Assembly (NCBI GenBank): GCA_021737445.1
Contig: JAIPDY010000229.1
Coordinates: 1-5,047, forward strand
Direction: 5' to 3'
Source of the DNA: Desulfotignum sp.
Lineage (GTDB): Bacteria > Desulfobacterota > Desulfobacteria > Desulfobacterales > Desulfobacteraceae
Length of the DNA: 5,047 nt
The notes beneath the pieces were generated by a model, which saw only the letters and a program-made list of their open reading frames with translations, searched no databases and was not told the origin of the DNA. This document shows, in pieces, positions 1-5,047 of this stretch (position 1 is its first letter; each line of letters starts with the position of its first letter). The position numbers and the translations under genes were made by a program.

Positions 1-306
1 ACGCTTGCGCTCTTCACTGGCATTTTCCGCCATGGTCAGTGTCAGGTCATAGCCTTTTACAGCACAGATCATGGCCAGGCCGATGCCGGTGTTGCCCGAG
101 GTGGCCTCAATAACGGTCTTGTCTTTTGTGAGCCGGCCCGATGCTTCTCCCGCCCGGATCATGTAAAGGGCGGCCCGGTCCTTGACAGATCCGCCCGGGT
201 TCATGTATTCCAGTTTGGCAAATATCCTCACATGGGGGACCGGATTCATCCGCTTGATTTCAACCACAGGTGTATTTCCGATGGAATCTATAATGGAGTC
301 AGTCAT
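1..306 (-). CDS. cysM: PLP-dependent cysteine synthase, CysM-like (partial, N-terminal 102 residues)
   Basis: Enzyme of the fold-type II PLP family that makes L-cysteine from O-acetylserine (or a related activated serine) and sulfide or thiosulfate in the cytoplasm. The gene is cut by the left window edge; only the N-terminal 102 codons are visible, in frame to base 1. Seen: an IGNTPVV opening at residues 9-15, the PLP-lysine motif NPGGSVKDR at 36-44 with K42 as the predicted Schiff-base lysine, and the phosphate-binding loop TSGNTG at 69-74. A MAENASEERKR stretch at the cut end matches the family loop usually read as MPxNMSxER. The GGSVKDRAAL and EATSGNTGI context looks more like CysM than CysK, but cystathionine beta-synthase-type relatives cannot be excluded without the C-terminal half. 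The ATG at 306 is preceded by a strong ribosome site (GGAAAGGA, 320-313). It is transcribed divergently from lptD. Family membership is near certain; the CysM/CysK choice is less so. Confidence 0.93.
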   Translation of the reverse strand, partial: MTDSIIDSIGNTPVVEIKRMNPVPHVRIFAKLEYMNPGGSVKDRAALYMIRAGEASGRLTKDKTVIEATSGNTGIGLAMICAVKGYDLTLTMAENASEERKR

Positions 307-312
307 GGGGTG

Positions 313-320
313 TCCTTTCC
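313..320 (-). promoter_or_regulatory. Ribosome binding site of the cysM-like gene
   Basis: On the minus strand GGAAAGGA lies six bases before the ATG at 306. It fixes the start, and the family motif IGNTP then begins at residue 9, as expected for this enzyme. Confidence 0.75.
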
Positions 321-323
321 AGG

Positions 324-362
324 CCGGCATTGTGTATCTGTCAATTTGCTGAAAAATGCCGG
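324..362 (-). repeat. Inverted repeat in the cysM leader, next to its ribosome site
   Basis: CCGGCAT (324-330) and ATGCCGG (356-362) are perfect 7-base complements separated by 25 bases. In the minus-strand transcript they would close a stem that ends about three bases before the GGAAAGGA ribosome site. The stem shares bases with the palindrome at 358-370, so the two structures exclude each other. Seen in sequence; a regulatory role is inference. Confidence 0.35.
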
Positions 363-370
363 ATTCCGGC
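358..370. repeat. Perfect 13-bp palindrome GCCGGATTCCGGC beside the lptD -35 box
   Basis: Six-base arms GCCGGA/TCCGGC flank one central T. The palindrome abuts the candidate -35 box TTGACT at 371. Its position in the divergent cysM-lptD control region suits an operator for a dimeric regulator. In the cysM-direction RNA it could instead form a 4-bp GC stem with a 5-base loop. The regulator is unknown. Confidence 0.45.
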
Positions 371-400
371 TTGACTTTTACAACATAAGATGGCTTTATA
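371..400 (+). promoter_or_regulatory. Candidate promoter for lptD
   Basis: TTGACT (371-376, 5 of 6 to the -35 consensus) is followed after 18 bases by TTTATA (395-400, a weak -10); TATACA at 397-402 is an alternative with too long a spacer. The same A/T block serves as the better -10 of the opposing minus-strand promoter, so the two divergent promoters would overlap and compete. A sigma-E-type or other alternative promoter is also possible for an outer-membrane assembly gene, but I see no clear match. Confidence 0.35.
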
Positions 401-423
401 CAGTAATTTTAACGGTTGTGCAA
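395..423 (-). promoter_or_regulatory. Candidate sigma-70 promoter for the cysM-like gene
   Basis: Read on the minus strand, TTGCAC (423-418) is separated by exactly 17 bases from TATAAA (400-395). The -10 box matches the consensus at 5 of 6 positions and the -35 at 3 of 6. Transcription would start near 388 and give a leader of roughly 80 bases that contains the GC-rich inverted repeats at 324-370. Assigned by consensus only; no start-site data. Confidence 0.5.
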
Positions 424-432
424 TTGATTACT

Positions 433-439
433 GGAAAGG
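433..439 (+). promoter_or_regulatory. Ribosome binding site of lptD
   Basis: GGAAAGG ends three bases before the ATG at 443 (counting from its GGA part the spacing is seven). No other in-frame ATG lies before the hydrophobic signal sequence, so this supports the 763-residue reading. Confidence 0.6.
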
Positions 440-442
440 CTT

Positions 443-2734
443 ATGGCGCACTTTTTCTCCTTTAAAAACCCGGTTTTGTCTCAATTTCTGCATAATCTGC
501 ATAACCGGATACTGTCTTTCATATGTGCACTGGTCTGTTTTCTCCTGGTTATTTGCGGCACAGGACAGGCAGCAGACCTGCCCGAAGATCCGGAAGCCGT
601 TTCCTGGAATCTGTCTGCTGTCACCGTCACCTATGATAAAAAAACCGATCTGTATACTGCGCAAGAAGAGGTGGTGATCACCGGCGGGAAAACCAGGCTG
701 GAAGCAGATTATGTACAATTTTCCAACACCACCAAGGATGTTTTTGCCCAGGGCAATGTAAGGTTGATATCCGGCGGGGATGTTATCTCATGCAATGCCA
801 TGCAGGTCAACCTGGCCACTGAAACAGGCTTTATTGAAAAAGGCACCATTTTTATCCAGAAAAACCATTTTTATATCCATGGTGAAAACATCCGCAAGAC
901 CGGGAAATTCACCTACAGTGCTGAAAAAGGCTCCATCACCTCCTGTGACGGAGATCTTCCTGACTGGAAGATCACCGGCAAAGATGTCAAGGTCACCATT
1001 GAGGGATACGGCTTTGCCAAAAACACCACGCTCTGGGCAAAAAATGTACCAACCCTGTATTCGCCCTTTCTTGCATTTCCGGTAAAAACCCAGCGCCAGT
1101 CAGGATTCCTTGTGCCAGGCATCGCCTCTTCCGACCGGCTGGGATATGTCTATGAACAGCCTTTTTTCTGGGCCATCTCCCCCAGCAGTGATGCTACCTT
1201 TTATGCCGGTTATCTTTCAGACAGGGGGCCCCGGGCTGGCGGTGAATACCGGTATATATCAGATACATCCTCCAAAGGCATCTGGCAGTTCGATTTTCTG
1301 GCAGATGACACCATTGACGACGGCACATCAGACACCAAAAATTACAGGTTCGACAGCACCCCGCAACGCACCAACAAAGACCGGTACTGGCTGCGCATGA
1401 AAAGCAACCAGGCACTGCCCCATGGTTTTTTTGCCAAACTGGATATTGATATTGTATCTGATCCGGATTTTCTGCTGGAATTTCAAGACGGTATCACCGG
1501 GTATACTGCCAGCAACCAGGTGTTTGAGGATCAATTCGGCCGGGACCTGGACCGGTACGATGACACCATCCGGCAAAACAGTCTGACCGTTTTCAGATCA
1601 TGGGATCAATATACCCTGAACATCAAAACCCTCTGGAATGACAATGTCACAGCCAGGCGTGCAGACACAGAAGATACCACTCTCCAGACCCTTCCCAGTA
1701 TTGAATTTGACTCCTCCCGGATGAATATGGGCACCACCGGCCTGTACTTTAAACTGGATTCGGAATTCCGGTCATTTTATCGGCAGGACACCATTGATAC
1801 GGCCACTACCAGCAGAAAAACCGCCAAAGTCAACGGCCGGCGCCTGGATATCTATAACAAACTGTTTTATCCCACCAGGCCGGCAAAATTCTTTTCATTT
1901 GAACCGTTTGTGGGCCTGCGGGGCACAGCCTACAACACAGACAGTTTTACAGATATCAACGCAGATGACGACCCGTTAAAATTCAGGGGCATCTATGACA
2001 TGGGAGGTGAGCTTTCCACGCGGCTGAACCGGGTGTTTACCGCACAAACATCATTTTCAGACAAAATTCAGCACCAGGTGACCCCGGCATTAAGCTACCA
2101 TTTTCTGCCCCATGTGGACCAGGAGGATCTGCCATATTTTGATTCACTGGATGATATCAAAGAAACAAACAAACTCACCTGGTCTCTGACCAACCGGTTC
2201 ACCGCCGGAAAAACCATTGACAGACCAGACGGCACCCCTATAAAAAGGTACCGGGAACTGGCCTGGATCGAATTTTTTCAAGACTATGACATTAAAAATG
2301 AGCGGGACGGCATTAATGCCCAGGACCGGCCATGGTCTGATATCTGGATGGATGCCAGAATCTATCCGTTCTCTTTTTTATCTTTGAATACCGATCTGGC
2401 CTGGTCCCCATATAACTATCATTTCACGGCCCTGAATGCCAATGCAACCGTTACTGACAACCGCGGAGATTCTGTCACCACCGCATACCGGTATACCATT
2501 GATACCACCGAAACCTGGTATACCCGCTTCAAGGCCAGGATCTCCCGGACTTTGTCTGCCTATTACTCCTTTGAGGTGGATCTTGGCCGCAAAACCACCA
2601 TTGAAACCCGGACAGGCATCCTGCTTGAAAAGGCCTGCTGGGCCATGGGTCTGGAATTCAAAGAATCCGGCCTGGACAGGCGGATCGCCTTTATGATTAC
2701 CCTGAAGGGGATTGGAGAGTTCAGCACAAAATGA
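443..2734 (+). CDS. lptD: LPS-assembly protein LptD (OstA/Imp), outer-membrane LPS translocon
   Basis: LptD is the beta-barrel which, with lipoprotein LptE, inserts lipopolysaccharide into the outer leaflet of the outer membrane at the end of the Lpt bridge. The 763 residues are close to the E. coli length (784). Seen: a basic N-region, a hydrophobic core at about 23-38 and a signal peptidase site near GQA|AD (43/44); an OstA/LptA-type jelly-roll domain at about 55-200 (EEVVITGG, FAQGNVRLIS); the family hinge SITSCDGDLPDW at 164-175; LYSPFLAFPVKTQRQSGFLVP at about 205-225; RG...GEYRYI at 261-272; then a long barrel with alternating aromatic strands ending in ACWAMGLEFK and FMITLKGIGEF. The mature chain has three cysteines: C117, C168 and C732. 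C168 and C732 match in place the E. coli C173 and the C724/C725 pair, so one jelly-roll-to-barrel disulfide is plausible. The stop overlaps the next start (ATGA). The partner LptE is not in the window. Confidence 0.96.
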   Translation: MAHFFSFKNPVLSQFLHNLHNRILSFICALVCFLLVICGTGQAADLPEDPEAVSWNLSAVTVTYDKKTDLYTAQEEVVITGGKTRLEADYVQFSNTTKDVFAQGNVRLISGGDVISCNAMQVNLATETGFIEKGTIFIQKNHFYIHGENIRKTGKFTYSAEKGSITSCDGDLPDWKITGKDVKVTIEGYGFAKNTTLWAKNVPTLYSPFLAFPVKTQRQSGFLVPGIASSDRLGYVYEQPFFWAISPSSDATFYAGYLSDRGPRAGGEYRYISDTSSKGIWQFDFLADDTIDDGTSDTKNYRFDSTPQRTNKDRYWLRMKSNQALPHGFFAKLDIDIVSDPDFLLEFQDGITGYTASNQVFEDQFGRDLDRYDDTIRQNSLTVFRSWDQYTLNIKTLWNDNVTARRADTEDTTLQTLPSIEFDSSRMNMGTTGLYFKLDSEFRSFYRQDTIDTATTSRKTAKVNGRRLDIYNKLFYPTRPAKFFSFEPFVGLRGTAYNTDSFTDINADDDPLKFRGIYDMGGELSTRLNRVFTAQTSFSDKIQHQVTPALSYHFLPHVDQEDLPYFDSLDDIKETNKLTWSLTNRFTAGKTIDRPDGTPIKRYRELAWIEFFQDYDIKNERDGINAQDRPWSDIWMDARIYPFSFLSLNTDLAWSPYNYHFTALNANATVTDNRGDSVTTAYRYTIDTTETWYTRFKARISRTLSAYYSFEVDLGRKTTIETRTGILLEKACWAMGLEFKESGLDRRIAFMITLKGIGEFSTK

Positions 2735-3255
2735 CACAACCGTTGCACTGGTTTGCCCTGTTGACAAGGAGCAATTTTGAACAGATCGTATTTGATCAGA
2801 TTACCAGAAAAAAAATCAATGCCTTTCTGCCAAAAACCAGGAAATCCAGCCGCAGAAAAGACCGGAAGCGCATTATCGAGGTTCCCCTGTTTCCCGGATA
2901 TCTGTTTGTCAGATCCTGCTTTGACGCAGCTCACCAGCTCACCATTTTAAAGACCCTGGGGGCTGTGCGGCTGCTGGGCAATGGCCAGGGACCCACCCCC
3001 ATCCCTGACACCCAGATCGACTCCCTTAAAATCATGACATCAACCGGCACAGATCTGATCACAGGATCCTGTATCCGTTTAAAAAAAGGAGACCCTGTCA
3101 TGGTGCTGGAAGGCCCCATGGCAGGTCTGAAAGGCGAATTTTTCCAGTACAAGGGCCGGGGCCGGGTCATTGTAAAAATATCACTTTTAGGTCAGTGGGC
3201 CGGTGTTGAAATGAATGAGGACAATGTTGAGAAAATACCATCCTTATTATCATAA
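2731..3255 (+). CDS. NusG-family transcription antitermination protein (specialised paralog, RfaH/UpxY/LoaP-like)
   Basis: NusG paralogs bind RNA polymerase through an N-terminal NGN domain and, in the specialised classes, suppress pausing and termination in particular long operons. Seen in 174 residues: NGN start HWFALLTRSNFEQ (6-18), a basic stretch KTRKSSRRKDRKR (35-47), the NGN signature PLFPGYLFVR (52-61), and a C-terminal KOW segment from about 117 (KKGDPVMVLEGPMAGLKG) to the end. The phrases FLPKTRK and RRKDRK...PLFPGYLFVR resemble UpxY/RfaH-like paralogs more than housekeeping NusG, which is normally found beside secE and ribosomal protein genes. The ATG overlaps the lptD stop by four bases (ATGA); only a distant GGAGAG (2714-2719) precedes it, so translation is probably coupled to lptD. 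By context it may act on LPS or surface-polymer genes; the target operon cannot be told from here. Family certain, subclass inferred. Confidence 0.9.
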   Translation: MTQPLHWFALLTRSNFEQIVFDQITRKKINAFLPKTRKSSRRKDRKRIIEVPLFPGYLFVRSCFDAAHQLTILKTLGAVRLLGNGQGPTPIPDTQIDSLKIMTSTGTDLITGSCIRLKKGDPVMVLEGPMAGLKGEFFQYKGRGRVIVKISLLGQWAGVEMNEDNVEKIPSLLS

Positions 3256-3259
3256 CCCC

Positions 3260-3288
3260 TTGACTTTTTATTCATTTTTAAATAAACC
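3260..3288 (+). promoter_or_regulatory. Candidate promoter for the ihf-holB-ricT block
   Basis: In the 80-bp gap after the NusG paralog, TTGACT (3260-3265) precedes an A/T-rich block. TAAACC (3283-3288) has the right 17-base spacing but a poor match; AATAAA (3281-3286) matches better with 15 bases. The surrounding CTTGACTTTT also occurs upstream of lptD at 370-379. No stem-loop terminator is visible in this gap, so read-through from lptD remains possible. Confidence 0.35.
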
Positions 3289-3335
3289 ATTTCCAGCAGG
3301 ACAAAGATGTTCCCCATTAAAGACGTAGAGGATGT

Positions 3336-3611
3336 ATGAACAAACTTGAATTGATTTCCGCATTAAAAGACCGGACCGACCTGACCAAGGCAGAGGCTGC
3401 AGAAGTGATAAAAATCTTTTTTGATTCTCTTTCCCAGGCCTTTGCAAAAGGTGAACGGGTTGAAATCAGGGGATTTTGCAGTTTTCATATCAAAGAATAC
3501 AAAAGCTATGTGGGCAGAAATCCCAAAACAGGGGAACAGGTACAGATCCCCCCTAAACGGCTGCCGTTTTTCAAATGCGGAAAAGAACTCAAAGAGCGGG
3601 TCGATTACTAG
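3336..3611 (+). CDS. HU/IHF-family DNA-binding protein (IHF-beta-like)
   Basis: Small nucleoid protein that binds DNA as a dimer and bends it, assisting replication initiation, recombination and promoter architecture. At 91 residues it has the full family length. Seen: helical N-terminal half (NKLELISALKDRTDLTKAEAAE), the saddle motif GERVEIRGFCSF (39-50), the DNA-embracing arm tip GRNPKTGEQV (60-69) with P63 as the likely intercalating proline, and the closing FFKCGKELKERVD (78-90). GERVEIRGF and GRNPKTGE are closer to IHF-beta than to HU, but homodimeric HU-like proteins of this lineage look similar, so no symbol is given. Odd: C48 stands where nearly all family members have Gly (GFGSF) and C81 where Pro is usual (FKPGKEL). 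AGAGGA (3327-3332) lies just ahead of the ATG. holB follows four bases after the stop, suggesting one transcript. Confidence 0.93.
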   Translation: MNKLELISALKDRTDLTKAEAAEVIKIFFDSLSQAFAKGERVEIRGFCSFHIKEYKSYVGRNPKTGEQVQIPPKRLPFFKCGKELKERVDY

Positions 3612-3615
3612 CCCC

Positions 3616-4695
3616 ATGCCCCATGATAAACGCATGGCCCTTCCAAAAAGTGATTTTTCAGCAGCCATATCTGAACTGAAGCAGATCATCCAGAACAACA
3701 AAATCCCCAATGCCCTTTTGTTTACCGGCCATCCTGGTGCAGGCAGAAAACAGGCTGCATTCAGGTTTGCAAAGGCGGTCAATTGTTTGTCAGATAACTG
3801 TTTTCCCTGCAACAGGTGCCGTTCCTGCAAAAAAATAGATAACCTGATGCACCCGGACATGATCCTTGTGGACCTGCCGGACAAAAAAAAAGTTATCACT
3901 ATTTCCCAGATCCGGGAAATAGCGGCATTGACCGCGGCCAGACCCAATGAGGCACGTTACCGGATGGTATTGATATCCAATGCCTGCCATATGAATACCC
4001 AGGCCCAGAACGCGCTGCTCAAGGAACTGGAGGAACCGCCTGAAAACACCTTTTTTATCCTGATGGCCCGGGACAGGACCATGCTTCTGCCCACCATCAC
4101 CTCCCGGTGCCGTCACCTGCGGTTCAATCCCCTCACCGGCCGGGCCCTGGCTGATCATCTGTCAGAATCTTTCAAGACTGATCCGCAATCCGCCCATATT
4201 ATCGCTGCCACCGCAGGATTTGATCTGGGACTGGCCATGACACTTTTGAATCTGCCTGATCCGGGGAGCACAGGGGAACCGGCCGACCGGCAGAACCAAA
4301 AACCACAGGCCCCCGGCACCCTCTCTGTGGACTGGCAGGCAAGCCGGACCTGGCTGATCCGGCAGCTTTGCAGATTGATTTTAGGTCCGTCAGCAAAAAA
4401 AATTGAAACCGCCTTGTCTTTGTCCTGGCAGTTAAGCCTGGATCCAAACGACATATTGCCCTGCCTGGCGGTCATGAGAGCATTTTTCAGGGATCTGTGC
4501 ATTGTCAGGTACGCCCCGGAAAAAATAGTTAACCTTGATTTTTTAGATACTTTTCAGGATATTGGTTCCCAGGTCAGTGACAGACAATGCCTCTTTTGGA
4601 TGACCACACTGCATGAAACTGAAAAAAGGCTGACCTCCAACAGTTCAGTGCGCATGACCATGGACCGGTTCTTACTGAAAATGATACATATATGA
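3616..4695 (+). CDS. holB: DNA polymerase III subunit delta' (clamp loader)
   Basis: Delta' is the rigid, non-hydrolysing AAA+ arm of the clamp loader that, with delta and DnaX (tau/gamma), loads the beta clamp onto primed DNA. Seen (359-residue form): NALLFTGHPGAGRKQAA at 32-48 is a degenerate Walker A with R43 in place of the usual Lys; cysteines C57, C62, C65, C68 and C71 with PCNRCRSC form the zinc module, followed by HPD (79-81); AQNALLKELEEPP (130-142) is the family LLK-LEEPP box; TITSRC (160-165) is the SRC motif with R164 as the arginine finger that triggers DnaX ATPase. The Walker B acids are missing (VLISNACHM, 118-126). The C-terminal part is a poorly conserved helical collar. Start chosen at 3616, four bases after the preceding stop; ATG 3634 (MALPKSDF) is equally possible because neither has a clear ribosome site. 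An open frame continues upstream to 3421 but overlaps the IHF-like gene and is not credible. Confidence 0.92.
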   Translation: MPHDKRMALPKSDFSAAISELKQIIQNNKIPNALLFTGHPGAGRKQAAFRFAKAVNCLSDNCFPCNRCRSCKKIDNLMHPDMILVDLPDKKKVITISQIREIAALTAARPNEARYRMVLISNACHMNTQAQNALLKELEEPPENTFFILMARDRTMLLPTITSRCRHLRFNPLTGRALADHLSESFKTDPQSAHIIAATAGFDLGLAMTLLNLPDPGSTGEPADRQNQKPQAPGTLSVDWQASRTWLIRQLCRLILGPSAKKIETALSLSWQLSLDPNDILPCLAVMRAFFRDLCIVRYAPEKIVNLDFLDTFQDIGSQVSDRQCLFWMTTLHETEKRLTSNSSVRMTMDRFLLKMIHI

Positions 4696-5047
4696 AGGAT
4701 ACAAAACCCATGACCAATGTGGCAGGTGTTAGATTCAAAACCGCCGGCAAAATTTATGATTTTGACAGCCAGGCCTTTGTCCTTGAAGCCGGAGTCCGGG
4801 TGATTGTTGAAACCGAACAGGGCCAGGGATTCGGTACTGTTGTAAGGCCCCCGGTTGAAATTGACCGCTCCGGAAAAAATCTCAAACAGATTCTCCGCAT
4901 TGCCACCAGAGAGGATTTCATCAAACGCGAAGAACTCATGGCCCTTGAAAAACAGGCCCACGCTTTTTGCACACAGTGCATCCAAGATCTGGGACTGCTC
5001 ATGAACCTGTTCTGCGTGGAAAGTACCTTTGACAGAAACAAGCTGAC
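4692..5047 (+). CDS. ricT: PSP1-domain protein, RicT/YaaT family (partial, N-terminal 118 residues)
   Basis: The right window edge cuts this gene inside the PSP1 domain. Seen: NVAGVRFKTAGKIYDFD (9-25), GVRVIVETEQGQGFGTVV (34-51), ILRIATREDF (67-76) and LFCVESTFDRNKL (106-118), the conserved run of YaaT/RicT proteins. In Bacillus subtilis RicT works with RicA and RicF in an iron-sulfur-containing complex affecting mRNA maturation, sporulation and competence; in Gram-negatives lacking those partners its role is unsettled, so function is not asserted. Cysteines C93, C96 and C108 are visible. The ATG at 4692 overlaps the holB stop (ATGA). A second ATG at 4710 (MTNVAGVRF) has AAGGA ten bases ahead and may be the real start. 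The holB-ricT order also occurs in B. subtilis (holB-yaaT), which supports both calls. Confidence 0.9.
   Translation, partial: MKDTKPMTNVAGVRFKTAGKIYDFDSQAFVLEAGVRVIVETEQGQGFGTVVRPPVEIDRSGKNLKQILRIATREDFIKREELMALEKQAHAFCTQCIQDLGLLMNLFCVESTFDRNKL
4695..4699 (+). promoter_or_regulatory. Shine-Dalgarno-like AAGGA that favours the inner ricT start
   Basis: AAGGA sits ten bases before ATG 4710 and inside the reading frame opened at 4692. It makes the start seven codons further in (residue M7) plausible, although the ATGA overlap with holB favours coupled initiation at 4692. Confidence 0.4.

Noticed and set aside
28..40. LVIC in the LptD leader as a possible lipobox (coordinates are residues 35-38 of LptD)
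   Set aside because: The residue before Cys is Ile, not Gly, Ala or Ser, and a standard signal peptidase I site follows at GQA|AD; LptD is not a lipoprotein.
232..465. 77-codon plus-strand frame across the cysM start and divergent promoter region
   Set aside because: Antisense to the cysM N-terminus and running through the promoter region into lptD; no ribosome site and no recognisable motif.
1234..1250. GGCGGT strings (about 1239 and 3775) as RfaH ops-like elements
   Set aside because: Both are inside coding sequence and lack the rest of the ops consensus; no ops-type leader is visible.
2378..2934. Minus-strand frames of 123-129 codons opposite the lptD/NusG-paralog junction
   Set aside because: They mirror the well-supported coding strand and have no family features.
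3256..3335. Rho-independent terminator after the NusG paralog
   Set aside because: The gap is T- and A-rich but has no GC-rich stem before a T run, so no terminator is called.
3421..3615. Upstream extension of the holB frame by 65 codons
   Set aside because: It would overlap most of the IHF-like gene in another frame; delta' homology only begins after 3634, so the short start at 3616 or 3634 is preferred.
3363..3947. 194-codon open frame on the minus strand opposite the IHF-like gene and holB
   Set aside because: It lies fully antisense to two well-supported genes, shows no recognisable domain, and its residues follow from the codon bias of the plus-strand genes.
637..4402. Several A7-A8 runs in lptD, the NusG paralog and holB as recoding sites
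   Set aside because: They are explained by frequent AAA lysine codons; only the A9 run at 3883 was kept, and at low interest.

Overview
The window is a compact, chromosomal, housekeeping-type segment with about 50% GC (judged by eye). It is coding almost end to end and has no mobile elements, CRISPR arrays or RNA genes that I can see. LptD shows a Gram-negative, outer-membrane-bearing organism. The combination lptD, a NusG paralog, an IHF/HU protein, DNA polymerase III delta' and a PSP1/RicT protein, with moderate GC and many AAA lysine codons, suggests a Desulfobacterota sulfate reducer of the Desulfobacterales type (Desulfobacter/Desulfobacula/Desulfotignum-like). That placement is inference from gene order and protein style, not from a database match.

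Layout. The minus strand at the left edge carries the first 102 codons of a CysM-like PLP-dependent cysteine synthase, which runs off the window. A 136-bp divergent intergenic region (307-442) holds candidate promoters for both directions and GC-rich inverted repeats. Everything after it is on the plus strand: lptD (443-2734, 763 aa), overlapped by four bases by a specialised NusG paralog (2731-3255, RfaH/UpxY/LoaP-like). An 80-bp gap with a candidate promoter follows, then an IHF-beta-like nucleoid protein (3336-3611). Four bases later comes DNA polymerase III delta' (holB, 3616-4695), overlapped by four bases by a PSP1/RicT gene (4692 to the right edge, partial).

How the genes fit together. 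There appear to be two transcription or translation blocks. Block one couples the outer-membrane LPS translocon LptD to a dedicated transcription-elongation factor of the class that usually controls LPS, capsule or other long surface-polymer operons. Block two is a DNA-replication/nucleoid cluster (IHF-like, clamp-loader delta', RicT). Its holB-ricT adjacency recalls the holB-yaaT pair of Bacillus subtilis. The blocks may be read through together, since no convincing hairpin terminator lies between them.

I found no clear undescribed system. The points most worth a second look are the coupling of lptD to a NusG paralog, the two cysteines at normally invariant Gly/Pro positions of the IHF-like protein, the reduced cysteine set of LptD, the ATP-site-dead delta', and the palindromic divergent control region.
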